The position numbers were made by a program, and so were the translations under genes. A stretch of DNA of 64,000 nt. Origin: Lantana camara (taxonomy: Eukaryota > Streptophyta > Magnoliopsida > Lamiales > Verbenaceae). Under the pieces are notes generated by a model, which was not told the DNA's origin, searched no databases, and was given only the letters and a program-made list of their open reading frames with translations. Shown here in pieces: positions 23,409-36,300 of this stretch. Where the stretch lies: positions 29,940,001 through 30,004,000 of the forward strand of contig CM074864.1 of the NCBI GenBank assembly GCA_037501455.1, read 5' to 3'. Each line of letters begins with the position of its first letter. Within the stretch, counting starts at the first letter, position 1.

Positions 23409-23420
23409 TGGTATCAGAGC
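23409..23420 (+). promoter_or_regulatory. Primer binding site of H interior 1
   Basis: TGGTATCAGAGC lies eight bases after LTR 1, complementary to the 3' end of initiator Met tRNA. Confidence 0.92.
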
Positions 23421-25421
23421 TCTAGGTTGCAAAACCGGAGTTCTAGTGTCGTGTCGTGTCAAGTATAGGTCGAACGGCTTAGGAACTATTTGTCAACGTG
23501 TGCACCGCATTGAACATAAGTTTTGCTATTGTTACTTGGTATGGAAAATATTGTTACACATGCTTCTATAAAATTTTATTGATTTGCAGGTTGTATGTTG
23601 CATTGAATCCATGCTTTTGGTGGTGATTATGTGCATGAGCATATACTAAACCCATGCATTTATTCTGGAATGAGTTGTGATTTCTAGGTTATGAAGATAA
23701 TATCAAACCACGGCCAATTTCTACAAACAACTACAATATACCCAAACTCCTTTCTTTAGCTTGACAGTTGGAAGGAATGCATCGGGGGTTTCTACAAAAT
23801 TTAAGAGCTAGGATCTTCTCCTCTAATTGGGTTATGGACCGGGTGTAAAGTCTGGAATGGAAGAATTAATTTGGGAGCAACTTACAAGTTTATGGAAATT
23901 GGTGGATACTTAGTGGGAAATTGGTAGGAAGTGATATCTATGAATTACAAGATAACTACATGAGATTTCATTATGAAAGGAAGTGGACCAACCGGGTTTA
24001 GAAGACTTATTCAATTCAAGGAAGAATGAAGGAAGCTTTGAGGGTAATAATGATTCAAGGTTCGGATTCATAAACAAATTGAGGATCTTCGGTTAGTTGA
24101 ACTACATTCAAGTTGTGGGAGGAAAAGTTTGCAACCTCTAGTGTCTTTGGTGAAGTATCTATAAGATGGGAATTAAAGTGAACCGATTGATCTAATGATT
24201 CTAAGTTCAGGAAGAGCTAATATATTAAAGATTCTAGATTCGTGCAGATTGAGTTTATCTTCCAGATCCAAGCTGAATTATCGTATTGTGAGGTTGATTT
24301 GGAAGATATGGAATAACAAATGAAGGCGATAAAGAAAGGTCAAGTGTGAGCAGTTGGAGGGTGAGTTCATTTGATTATTGGAACTCATAACAAATAAACC
24401 GAGGAAGCTTTGATCAAAGTAACAACTTTGGTAAGGACTAAGACAAGGATTTGAGCTTAAGTCTCCGAGATAAGTTAAGGTTTCAATTTCATGGGTGTAG
24501 AAGCATCTGAGTTCAAGAAGCATAATTTTGGTTTATAAAGTTGTGCGAGTGATACAAGGAAAACTTTGAGCAAGGAAATATTTATGGTAAAGGTTCGGGT
24601 AACGCTGGGAGGTCGGTACATGGAAAGAAATCGGATTCCAGAAATTTCAATCTCGGGTGATGGAGGTGTGTAAGTTGATGATAAAGAATTTTGAAGAATT
24701 GGAAGACCGTGGGTAACAAGAGATGATCAATAAATTCGGGACACGCTTCAATTCAACGAAACATGAACAAGTGTCAAGCTAAAAGATACAACTACGGTGA
24801 CAGGTTCAACGCATTCATGGCACGTGCATCATACGTTATTTTAAATTATTTAACTTCTTTTATTTATTTATGTATCTTTAATTGATATAATTGCTCCAAC
24901 ATGTTGCATCTTTAAATTATTTATAAGAGTGATATGTGCATCGGCATTTTTACCCAACATGCATCTTAAGTGTTTTCTTCGTAGGAATTTTCTCCACTTT
25001 ATCCGGCAAGCATCACTTCAACCGCGACATAACGGAATCTCCTTTGCTTCCCCCTCAAACAACTCTGACCGAGTCTCATTTGAGTCAAGAATAGAAGAAA
25101 TATTTGAGTTGCAAATCGTGGATCAAAAAGGGAAAAGAGATACCGAGAATTGGAAGGTGGAACCGGAGAATGGAACGATAGAAGTAAATGGCTATTCCTA
25201 CCTATCATTTTAAGATAGTTGTGAGTGAGATCACCTGGCACGTGGAACAACTAGAATCATTTAAACCAAGGATGCAACAATGATAAAATTCAGGATATGT
25301 GATCCGCGAGGCGGTGTAATAAATTCAAGGAATTAAGATAGAAAATTCTTAAGGGGGAGAGTGCGACTACTCACAAACTTAAATTCACAGTTGTGCTCGA
25401 GGAAGTTACTTCTCGTAGCAG

Positions 25422-25445
25422 AAAAAAAAAAAAAAAAAAAAAAAA
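25422..25445 (+). repeat. (A)24 run in H interior 1
   Basis: This is an internal run of 24 A residues; the second interior has 22 A at 31921-31942. This length change is the only indel I noticed between the two interiors. Confidence 0.9.
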
Positions 25446-26207
25446 TTGCAAGCCATGACAGACATGAACGACCCAATGATAGTGACAGGAAAAGAATAAG
25501 GCAGCTTATCAGTAAACCTTCAAAGTTGAGTTAAGTTAATATAACCGGGATGAAGATCTTCATAAGGTATCGAAGAGAATGGTTCGTTTGGGAATTTATA
25601 AGTGCGTGATTCAGACAGTGAGGATGATGATACTATCAGGGAACTTCTGATGGATTCCTAAATTAGTTTCAAGAAAGGAAAATTGGTCCAATTTATCACC
25701 TTTAAGAAGGATGTCCACTAGTTCCAGATGACCAAAATCTTCAACAAAGAATTTGACCAGTTAATGACAATGTATGAAGTAGGAGTCAAAGTTTAAGGTT
25801 CTTGTACGGCCAAAGATAATATAATGAACCTGGTACAAAGACAAATGTTCTGATCGTAGTCGGAATAAACTGGTGCTCGGTTAATTACAGGAGATAACTG
25901 GGAGTAAGGATCCGAATGGAATCGAGAATAGGATCAACCAAGGGTCTGACTTTCTCAGTCAAACATATACTGAAGGTAGGAAAGACAAGTTGGGAATCAA
26001 GCCAGCTAGAGATCAGACTATCCAAATTGTAGAAGTAAAGTCACAACATCAATTCCATTGCTACGGTGAACGGTACACTAAGCATCCATCGCACGAGCAT
26101 ACATGCATCGTTTACATATTTAAATTTTGTTATTATGTGATACCCTGGCCAGTGGAGTGTGTGTTGATTATGGTGAACCTTGCTTCTGCTTGTGTGCTTG
26201 AGTGGAA

Positions 26208-26575
26208 GGGAGATTTGATTCTCTCTGATTACGTGCCAGGAAGATGTGGATTCTCCCTGTTTATGTGATAGAAAGATGCTGGATTCTTTCTGTTTTCTGT
26301 GCACGAGAGATGCTGGATTCTCTTGTACTTAGGTATTCGAGGGATGTTGGATTCTCTTGAATTTAAGAGTTTGAGAAATGCTGGATTTTCTCAAACTAGA
26401 ATGTCTGGAAGGATGTGGAATTTGACAGACTTAGGCTGGGAGACGGGGTTCTCTCAATTCTGTGTTTGAGAAACGGGGTTCTCTCAATTCTGTGCCCGAG
26501 AGACGGGGTTCTCTCTTTTATGTGTTCTGAGGGACGGGGTTTCCTCACTTGTATGTGAGAGATGAGATTCTCTCT
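26208..26575 (+). repeat. Array of about twelve short hairpins with covarying stems
   Basis: Units of roughly 30-40 nt each hold a 6-11 bp inverted repeat around one of two constant loops, TGYTGGAT (first part) or CGGGGT (second part). Examples are AGAAAGA/TCTTTCT (26268-26289), ATTCGAGGGA/TCTCTTGAAT, AGTTTGAGAAA/TTTCTCAAACT (about 26368-26398), GAGAGA/TCTCTC and TGAGGGA/TTCCTCA. Stem sequences change from unit to unit while pairing is kept, mostly Watson-Crick with some G-U. The array recurs in interior 2. Confidence 0.8.
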
Positions 26576-26824
26576 TGTTTGTCGTGTTTGCGTTACGCCT
26601 GGACAGACAACGGATAACAAGTGACGAGGCAATGGACTAGTAGCAGTCGAACGAGTTTTGAAGTGATTAACGGCCAAGTGTTCGAGCAGATCTTTGTGAC
26701 TACCAGACCCTGAAGGGGTTGATACAAATAAGGGGAGTAAACTTCACAACCAGGGCTAAGATGCTACGCAATTTCGGGAAACAGATCGATACATTTCAGT
26801 TTGAAACCTTTTCGGTCTAGCAGT

Positions 26825-26861
26825 AGGACCTGAGGACAGGTCCTTTTGAAGGAGGGAAGAT
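26825..26861 (+). promoter_or_regulatory. Pre-PPT hairpin and polypurine tract of H interior 1
   Basis: The arms AGGACCTG and CAGGTCCT pair perfectly (26825-26832 with 26837-26844). The purine tract GAAGGAGGGAAGA follows and then LTR 2. The layout equals that in C, D, A and G although the stem sequence is different. Confidence 0.8.
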
Positions 26862-29800
26862 TGTAACGCCCCGCTCATCCGATAAATAAGGTACGTCACC
26901 TTTCAACCTTTTTATGTGTTTAATTATGTGATTGGTGCGGTGTGTGGCCCTCTTTTGGACTCTTTTAGAGTTAGGGCCCTTTTTGTAATTTTCTTCTTTT
27001 AAGGGGTTTTTCCGGTCACTTCTCGTTCGGTAGAGATTTTGACTTCTTTGACCCCTCCTTTGCGTCCGGGGCATCGAGACGAGTCCGTAGACTCTAAGTT
27101 TGCCCCATTCTGACTTCGTTAGCCCGTTCTTCCGATTGCTTTTGCGTACGAAGACCCGAGATATATACTCGGATCTCCTCGTTTTGCGTGCCATATCACA
27201 GCAGCTCCAGCCAGCGTCTTCTTCCCCGCGACCCGTCACTGTTCATACAGTGAAGGTGTGAAAACACACACTTGCCGTTCTCCCTCGTTTCTCGACGGAA
27301 TTCGACGAATCAATAGTGCAAATTTATCAGCTCGACGAGCCCGTCACAACCGTACCAATATCGTGGCCAACCGAAGACCGATGGTGGCGCATCGGCGGCC
27401 TGAAAGTGGCGGGTGGCGCCACCACTTCGCCGGCGGCGTTCCGGTGAGTTTCGCGAGCGGAGCTTGACCCTACCCTACGTTTTTGGACCTTCTCGTTCCA
27501 TTTCCGGCCTCCGTTCAGCACGAAAACCACCGTAAGTGGTGGTTCCGGCGATGACGCACCAGCAGAAACTTCGGCAGCGATTTCGGGCCTTTTCCCGGCC
27601 GGTTTTGGTGGTGGAGCCTTTACAAAAGTTGCTTAGAATGACGAAACGTAGTGGATGGCATCAGTGGCATCCCGAGAACCGGCCGTTGGCGGCGGACCGG
27701 CGGTGGACCGGTGGTGAACCAGCGGGTCCGAACCGGTTACTGTTCCGGCGACTTTTTCCGGTAATTGAGTTATGGGTTTCGAAGGGCTCGTTACAAGCTT
27801 TCCAACGGTATATCCGGATTTTATTTTCGTTTAGCGGTTTGTATTTAATTTCAGTTTTCGTAATAGGATTTAAGTTCGGTTTTTCGTCAACGAAGTCCGG
27901 TGTGTTTGGTATTTTCTGAAATTGATTGAGGGCTTTTGTTGACCAGGCCGAGACGTACGTTTCTGTCCTTCCGGGGATTTTTCCGACCACCGGAGACGGT
28001 ATTCCGGTGGCGGCCGGTGACTGTTCCGGCGGCTCCGGTAGCGGCATTCCGGTGACTTCCGGACATTGTGTTCCTTTCGTCGTGGTGAGTCTATCACCGC
28101 TTTCCGTTCGTCAATCGGATGCCCGGTTGCTTTATTGTGATTTATTTTGTGTATTTCTATTTAATTGAAATTAATTGTTTTAATTGCAATAAATTGTCAA
28201 TTGCTTGATTTGTCGATCAATATGAATTCCAATGTGTACGAAAGCATGTATTAAATGATCTATGATATATGAAAACTCGAATTCTTAACTCATTGATTTT
28301 ATGGGCCTCGTTTCATGTTGATTACTTGTCTTAATTGATTTAATTGAGAATTGTTTGAATATATATGAGTGGGCATAATTATTCCAAATGCTTAATTAAT
28401 TTGAAATACGAACTTAACGTTCATGAATCATACATGTAGCTTTAATTATATATTTAAGTGTTATTTGGATACTTGAATGTACACCCGAACATTACATGAC
28501 TTTTGTAATTTATTATATATTGGATTATTGCATAACTTATTGATACCATTTCATGAACATTGCCGTGCGTCTTATTTGGTTCATATTGAGTCTCCTCTCA
28601 CTGGTACACATTGTTCCCTTTATTGTACAGTTCTTCTCCAGGGTGGAGACTTCTGGATCGAATAGGCAACCGTAGTGCTCTTGTTGTTGTTCTTGTCTCG
28701 TGGTATTCCAGGTGAGGTTTAATTTCTAGATACATAGAACCATTACAACCCTTACGTGAACTTTCGGCCAAAAGGTATCTATATATCTATAGTTTTCTAA
28801 ACTCTATTGATTTTCCACTGATCTATTGAATTGTACTGTATTGATTGATTGATTGATTGGGCGAGTATTGTATTGCACTGTGGGCCCGAGGGTAGTGACT
28901 CGAGCCAACCGGGAAAGCATGGGCTGACGGGTAACTCGGGAGCTATCCTCACCAAATTGGGATGACCCCTGAACCCCCTAGGAGATTAGGGCGGGGAAGG
29001 AGTTCCGGGCTTAGGGAATCATGCACCCTCTGCCCAGATTGATTGGATGGCGGGGCCTTGCAATCCCCCATCACCCGGAGGAAGAAGGTTGGATTGAAAC
29101 TGCTAATTGTGCACTGTAAATAGATTGTTTGATCACCTAATCACTTAATAACTGAATGATTGATTGTACACTGTCGGAGTAAGGTTGGAGATTTGCCCTC
29201 ACTCGCCGGGCCACTGATTGATTGATTGAAATTGACTGAAGTGTCTAATCTGATAGTTGTAATCTCGGGCGAGTTCTAAGTATTCTTGAACCTACTTTGT
29301 TTCTGTTATAAAACCTTACCCGAGGTTACGACTTGCATGTTATCTGCGCTTATATATTATTACGCCCCTCGCTCAGTCTTGTGGAGACTGACACCTCACT
29401 TTTCAGTTTTGCAGGTGGTGTGCTAGGCGGGAGTCAGAGTTGTGTCTTGTCCTTCCTTTCGAGTCTTGTTCCAGTCTCTTCACTTACACTCACTGCATAT
29501 TGTATTTTAATTACTGTATTGAACTTGCTATTGGATTAGTATGCTACTTACTGAATTAAATTGAACTCGGGACAGGTTCTAGGGCTTTAGTTGAATCCGT
29601 TTTATGTTATTGTATTGAATTGATTCGGGACAGGTTAGGACAGGTTCATTGAATTAGTAGAACCCGTATTTACTTTCATTGAACTTGTATTCATTTTATT
29701 GATATTGATTAGATAATTGCCTTACTTCCGCATTGTGGTCACTGTTGACCGTTTCAGGGTTAGATTCCGCCTAGCTAGGACTGTCTTTTTCATTGTCTTC

Positions 29801-29899
29801 CGTTCGCTGTGAGTTTAGTTCATGTATGGATCATTCCATTTCATATGTGGACTGAACTCATAGTGCGGGGGATGTGGTGCTCTCGTCGCGGGTGCTACA
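26862..29899 (+). mobile_element. Element H, LTR 2 (shared middle LTR)
   Basis: This is the second 3038-bp copy, serving as 3' LTR of the first unit and 5' LTR of the second. Differences from copies 1 and 3 are few and lie mostly in the CCGG-rich segment. No target duplication separates it from the interiors, so the three LTRs form one tandem and are not separate insertions. Confidence 0.95.
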
Positions 29900-29907
29900 T
29901 CTTTAGG

Positions 29908-29919
29908 TGGTATCAGAGC
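29908..29919 (+). promoter_or_regulatory. Primer binding site of H interior 2
   Basis: TGGTATCAGAGC lies eight bases after LTR 2, identical to the site in interior 1. Confidence 0.92.
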
Positions 29920-31920
29920 TCTAGGTTGCAAAACCGGAGTTCTAGTGTCGTGTCGTGTCAAGTATAGGTCGAACGGCTTAGGAACTATTTGTCAACGTGT
30001 GCACCGCATTGAACATAAGTTTTGCTATTGTTACTTGGTATGGAAAATATTGTTACACATGCTTCTATAAAATTTTATTGATTTGCAGGTTGTATGTTGC
30101 ATTGAATCCATGCTTTTGGTGGTGATTATGTGCATGAGCATATACTAAACCCATGCATTTATTCTGGAATGAGTTGTGATTTCTAGGTTATGAAGATAAT
30201 ATCAAACCACGGCCAATTTCTACAAACAACTACAATATACCCAAACTCCTTTCTTTAGCTTGACAGTTGGAAGGAATGCATCGGGGGTTTCTACAAAATT
30301 TAAGAGCTAGGATCTTCTCCTCTAATTGGGTTATGGACCGGGTGTAAAGTCTGGAATGGAAGAATTAATTTGGGAGCAACTTACAAGTTTATGGAAATTG
30401 GTGGATACTTGGTGGGAAATTGGTAGGAAGTGATATCTATGAATTACAAGATAACTACATGAGATTTCATTATGAAAGGAAGTGGACCAACCGGGTTTAG
30501 AAGACTTATTCAATTCAAGGAAGAATGAAGGAAGCTTTGAGGGTAATAATGATTCAAGGTTCGGATTCATAAACAAATTGAGGATCTTCGGTTAGTTGAA
30601 CTACATTCAAGTTGTGGGAGGAAAAGTTTGCAACCTCTAGTGTCTTTGGTGAAGTATCTATAAGATGGGAATTAAAGTGAACCGATTGATCTAATGATTC
30701 TAAGTTCAGGAAGAGCTAATATATTAAAGATTCTAGATTCGTGCAGATTGAGTTTATCTTCCAGATCCAAGCTGAATTATCGTATTGTGAGGTTGATTTG
30801 GAAGATATGGAATAACAAATGAAGGCGATAAAGAAAGGTCAAGTGTGAGCAGTTGGAGGGTGAGTTCATTTGATTATTGGAACTCATAACAAATAAACCG
30901 AGGAAGCTTTGATCAAAGTAACAACTTTGGTAAGGACTAAGACAAGGATTTGAGCTTAAGTCTCCGAGATAAGTTAAGGTTTCAATTTCATGGGTGTAGA
31001 AGCATCTGAGTTCAAGAAGCATAATTTTGGTTTATAAAGTTGTGCGAGTGATACAAGAAAAACTTTGAGCAAGGAAATATTTATGGTAAAGGTTCGGGTA
31101 ACGCTGGGAGGTCGGTACATGGAAAGAAATCGGATTCCAGAAATTTCAATCTCGGGTGATGGAGGTGTGTAAGTTGATGATAAAGAATTTTGAAGAATTG
31201 GAAGACCGTGGGTAACAAGAGATGATCAATAAATTCGGGACACGCTTCAATTCAACGAAACATGAACAAGTGTCAAGCTAAAAGATACAACTACGGTGAC
31301 AGGTTCAACGCATTCATGGCACGTGCATCATACGTTATTTTAAATTATTTAACTTCTTTTATTTATTTATGTATCTTTAATTGATATAATTGCTCCAACA
31401 TGTTGCATCTTTAAATTATTTATAAGAGTGATATGTGCATCGGCATTTTTACCCAACATGCATCTTAAGTGTTTTCTTCGTAGGAATTTTCTCCACTTTA
31501 TCCGGCAAGCATCACTTCAACCGCGACATAACGGAATCTCCTTTGCTTCCCCCTCAAACAACTCTGACCGAGTCTCATTTGAGTCAAGAATAGAAGAAAT
31601 ATTTGAGTTGCAAATCGTGGATCAAAAAGGGAAAAGAGATACCGAGAATTGGAAGGTGGAACCGGAGAATGGAACGATAGAAGTAAATGGCTATTCCTAC
31701 CTATCATTTTAAGATAGTTGTGAGTGAGATCACCTGGCACGTGGAACAACTAGAATCATTTAAACCAAGGATGCAACAATGATAAAATTCAGGATATGTG
31801 ATCCGCGAGGCGGTGTAATAAATTCAAGGAATTAAGATAGAAAATTCTTAAGGGGGAGAGTGCGACTACTCACAAACTTAAATTCACAGTTGTGCTCGAG
31901 GAAGTTACTTCTCGTAGCAG

Positions 31921-31942
31921 AAAAAAAAAAAAAAAAAAAAAA
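31921..31942 (+). repeat. (A)22 run in H interior 2
   Basis: This is the counterpart of the A24 run at 25422-25445, two bases shorter. Confidence 0.9.
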
Positions 31943-32704
31943 TTGCAAGCCATGACAGACATGAACGACCCAATGATAGTGACAGGAAAAGAATAAGGCA
32001 GCTTATCAGTAAACCTTCAAAGTTGAGTTAAGTTAATATAACCGGGATGAAGATCTTCATAAGGTATCGAAGAGAATGGTTCGTTTGGGAATTTATAAGT
32101 GCGTGATTCAGACAGTGAGGATGATGATACTATCAGGGAACTTCTGATGGATTCCTAAATTAGTTTCAAGAAAGGAAAATTGGTCCAATTTATCACCTTT
32201 AAGAAGGATGTCCACTAGTTCCAGATGACCAAAATCTTCAACAAAGAATTTGACCAGTTAATGACAATGTATGAAGTAGGAGTCAAAGTTTAAGGTTCTT
32301 GTACGGCCAAAGATAATATAATAAACCTGGTACAAAGACAAATGTTCTGATCGTAGTCGGAATAAACTGGTGCTCGGTTAATTACAGGAGATAACTGGGA
32401 GTAAGGATCCGAATGGAATCGAGAATAGGATCAACCAAGGGTCTGACTTTCTCAGTCAAACATATACTGAAGGTAGGAAAGACAAGTTGGGAATCAAGCC
32501 AGCTAGAGATCAGACTATCCAAATTGTAGAAGTAAAGTCACAACATCAATTCCATTGCTACGGTGAACGGTACACTAAGCATCCATCGCACGAGCATACA
32601 TGCATCGTTTACATATTTAAATTTTGTTATTATGTGATACCCTGGCCAGTGGAGTGTGTGTTGATTATGGTGAACCTTGCTTCTGCTTGTGTGCTTGAGT
32701 GGAA

Positions 32705-33072
32705 GGGAGATTTGATTCTCTCTGATTACGTGCCAGGAAGATGTGGATTCTCCCTGTTTATGTGATAGAAAGATGCTGGATTCTTTCTGTTTTCTGTGCA
32801 CGAGAGATGCTGGATTCTCTTGTACTTAGGTATTCGAGGGATGTTGGATTCTCTTGAATTTAAGAGTTTGAGAAATGCTGGATTTTCTCAAACTAGAATG
32901 TCTGGAAGGATGTGGAATCTGACAGACTTAGGCTGGGAGACGGGGTTCTCTCAATTCTGTGTTTGAGAAACGGGGTTCTCTCAATTCTGTGCCCGAGAGA
33001 CGGGGTTCTCTCTTTTATGTGTTCTGAGGGACGGGGTTTCCTCACTTGTATGTGAGAGATGAGATTCTCTCT
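32705..33072 (+). repeat. Second copy of the covarying hairpin array
   Basis: This is the same dozen hairpins as 26208-26575. It has one substitution that I noticed (TTTGAC to TCTGAC in the GTCTG/CAGAC unit), so the two copies are not independent evidence for conservation. Confidence 0.8.
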
Positions 33073-33358
33073 TGTTTGTCGTGTTTGCGTTACGCCTGGA
33101 CAGACAACGGATAACAAGTGACGAGGCAATGGACTAGTAGCAGTCGAACGAGTTTTGAAGTGATTAACGGCCAAGTGTTCGAGCAGATCTTTGTGACTAC
33201 CAGACCCTGAAGGGGTTGATACAAATAAGGGGAGTAAACTTCACAACCAGGGCTAAGATGCTACGTAATTTCGGGAAACAGATCGATACATTTCAGTTTG
33301 AAACCTTTTCGGTCTAGCAGTAGGACCTGAGGACAGGTCCTTTTGAAGGAGGGAAGAT

Positions 33359-36300
33359 TGTAACGCCCCGCTCATCCGATAAATAAGGTACGTCACCTTT
33401 CAACCTTTTTATGTGTTTAATTATGTGATTGGTGCGGTGTGTGGCCCTCTTTTGGACTCTTTTAGAGTTAGGGCCCTTTTTGTAATTTTCTTCTTTTAAG
33501 GGGTTTTTCCGGTCACTTCTCGTTCGGTAGAGATTTTGACTTCTTTGACCCCTCCTTTGCGTCCGGGGCATCGAGACGAGTCCGTAGACTCTAAGTTTGC
33601 CCCATTCTGACTTCGTTAGCCCGTTCTTCCGATTGCTTTTGCGTACGAAGACCCGAGATATATACTCGGATCTCCTCGTTTTGCGTGCCATATCACAGCA
33701 GCTCCAGCCAGCGTCTTCTTCCCCGCGACCCGTCACTGTTCACATAGTGAAGGTGTGAAAACACACACTTGCCGTTCTCCCTCGTTTCTCGACGGAATTC
33801 GACGAATCAATAGTGCAAATTTATCAGCTCGACGAGCCCGTCACAACCGTACCAATATCGTGGCCAACCGAAGACCGACGGCGGCGCATCGGCGGCCTGA
33901 AAGTGGCGGGTGGCGCCACCACTTCGCCGGCGGCGTTCCGGCGAGTTTCGCGAGCGGAGCTTGACCCTACCCTACGTTTTTGGACCTTCTCGTTCCATTT
34001 CCAGCCTCCGTTCAGCACGAAAACCACCATAAGTGGTGGTTCCGGCGATGACGCACCAGCAGAAACTTCGGCAGCGATTTCGGGCCTTTTCCCGGCCGGT
34101 TTTGGTGGTGGAGCCTTTACAAAAGTTGCTTAGAATGACGAAACGTAGTGGATGGCATCAGTGGCGTCCCGAGAACCGGCCGTTGGCGGCGGACCGGCGG
34201 TGGACCGGTGGTGAACCAGCGGGTCCGAACCGGTTACTGTTCCGGCGACTTTTTCCGGCAATTGAGTTATGGGTTTCGAAGGGCTCGTTACAAGCTTTCC
34301 AACGGTATATCCGGATTTTATTTTCGTTTAGCGGTTTGTATTTAATTTCAGTTTTCGTACTAGGATTTAAGTTCGGTTTTTCGTCAACGAAGTCCGGTGT
34401 GTTTGGTATTTTCTGAAATTGATTGAGGGCTTTTGTTGACCAGGCCGAGTCGTACGTTTCTGTCCTTCCGGGGATTTTTCCGACCACCGGAGACGGTATT
34501 CCGGTGGCGGCCGGTGACTGTTCCGGCGGCTCCGGTAGCGGCATTCCGGTGACTTCCGGACATTGTGTTCCTTTCGTCGTGGTGAGTCTATCACCGCTTT
34601 CCGTTCGTCAATCGGATGCCCGGTTGCTTTATTGTGATTTATTTTGTGTATTTCTATTTAATTGAAATTAATTGTTTTAATTGCAATAAATTGTCAATTG
34701 CTTGATTTGTCGATCAATATGAATTCCAATGTGTACGAAAGCATGTATTAAATGATCTATGATATATGAAAACTCGAATTCTTAACTCATTGATTTTATG
34801 GGCCTCGTTTCATGTTGATTACTTGTCTTAATTGATTTAATTGAGAATTGTTTGAATATATATGAGTGGGCATAATTATTCCAAATGCTTAATTAATTTG
34901 AAATACGAACTTAACGTTCATGAATCATACATGTAGCTTTAATTATATATTTAAGTGTTATTTGGATACTTGAATGTACACCCGAACATTACATGACTTT
35001 TGTAATTTATTATATATTGGATTATTGCATAACTTATTGATACCATTTCATGAACATTGCCGTGCGTCTTATTTGGTTCATATTGAGTCTCCTCTCACTG
35101 GTACACATTGTTCCCTTTATTGTACAGTTCTTCTCCAGGGTGGAGACTTCTGGATCGAATAGGCAACCGTAGTGCTCTTGTTGTTGTTCTTGTCTCGTGG
35201 TATTCCAGGTGAGGTTTAATTTCTAGATACATAGAACCATTACAACCCTTACGTGAACTTTCGGCCAAAAGGTATCTATATATCTATAGTTTTCTAAACT
35301 CTATTGATTTTCCACTGATCTATTGAATTGTACTGTATTGATTGATTGATTGATTGGGCGAGTATTGTATTGCACTGTGGGCCCGAGGGTAGTGACTCGA
35401 GCCAACCGGGAAAGCATGGGCTGACGGGTAACTCGGGAGCTATCCTCACCAAATTGGGATGACCCCTGAACCCCCTAGGAGATTAGGGCGGGGAAGGAGT
35501 TCCGGGCTTAGGGAATCATGCACCCTCTGCCCAGATTGATTGGATGGCGGGGCCTTGCAATCCCCCATCACCCGGAGGAAGAAGGTTGGATTGAAACTGC
35601 TAATTGTGCACTGTAAATAGATTGTTTGATCACCTAATCACTTAATCACTGAATGATTGATTGTACACTGTCGGAGTAAGGTTGGAGATTTGCCCTCACT
35701 CGCCGGGCCACTGATTGATTGATTGAAATTGACTGAAGTGTCTAATCTGATAGTTGTAATCTCGGGCGAGTTCTAAGTATTCTTGAACCTACTTTGTTTC
35801 TGTTATAAAACCTTACCCGAGGTTACGACTTGCATGTTATCTGCGCTTATATATTATTACGCCCCTCGCTCAGTCTTGTGGAGACTGACACCTCACTTTT
35901 CAGTTTTGCAGGTGGTGTGCTAGGCGGGAGTCAGAGTTGTGTCTTGTCCTTCCTTTCGAGTCTTGTTCCAGTCTCTTCACTTACACTCACTGCATATTGT
36001 ATTTTAATTACTGTATTGAACTTGCTATTGGATTAGTATGCTACTTACTGAATTAAATTGAACTCGGGACAGGTTCTAGGGCTTTAGTTGAATCCGTTTT
36101 ATGTTATTGTATTGAATTGATTCGGGACAGGTTAGGACAGGTTCATTGAATTAGTAGAACCCGTATTTACTTTCATTGAACTTGTATTCATTTTATTGAT
36201 ATTGATTAGATAATTGCCTTACTTCCGCATTGTGGTCACTGTTGACCGTTTCAGGGTTAGATTCCGCCTAGCTAGGACTGTCTTTTTCATTGTCTTCCGT

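Larger units (their letters stand above)
23401..26861 (+). mobile_element. Element H, first interior (LARD-type, no polyprotein gene)
   Basis: This is 3461 bp between LTR 1 and LTR 2. No frame longer than about 95 codons is present, so it encodes no gag-pol. It does carry a primer site, a polypurine tract, an A24 run and a hairpin array. Two possible gag traces are visible: a frame reading EFDQL...MYE near 25,748, and CYGERYTKHPSHEH near 26,058 with two of the four CCHC zinc ligands in register. Long LTRs with a noncoding interior fit the large retrotransposon derivative class, which depends on other elements for proteins. Confidence 0.9.
29900..33358 (+). mobile_element. Element H, second interior (LARD-type)
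   Basis: This 3459-bp stretch is almost identical to 23401-26861; I noticed about five substitutions plus the shorter A run. It has the same absence of a polyprotein gene, the same primer site (29908-29919) and the same pre-PPT hairpin (33322-33341). Confidence 0.92.

Noticed and set aside
24929..25213. 94-codon frame repeated at 31428
   Set aside because: It has an identical copy in the duplicated interior, so the repetition is not independent conservation, and it has no resemblance to a known protein.
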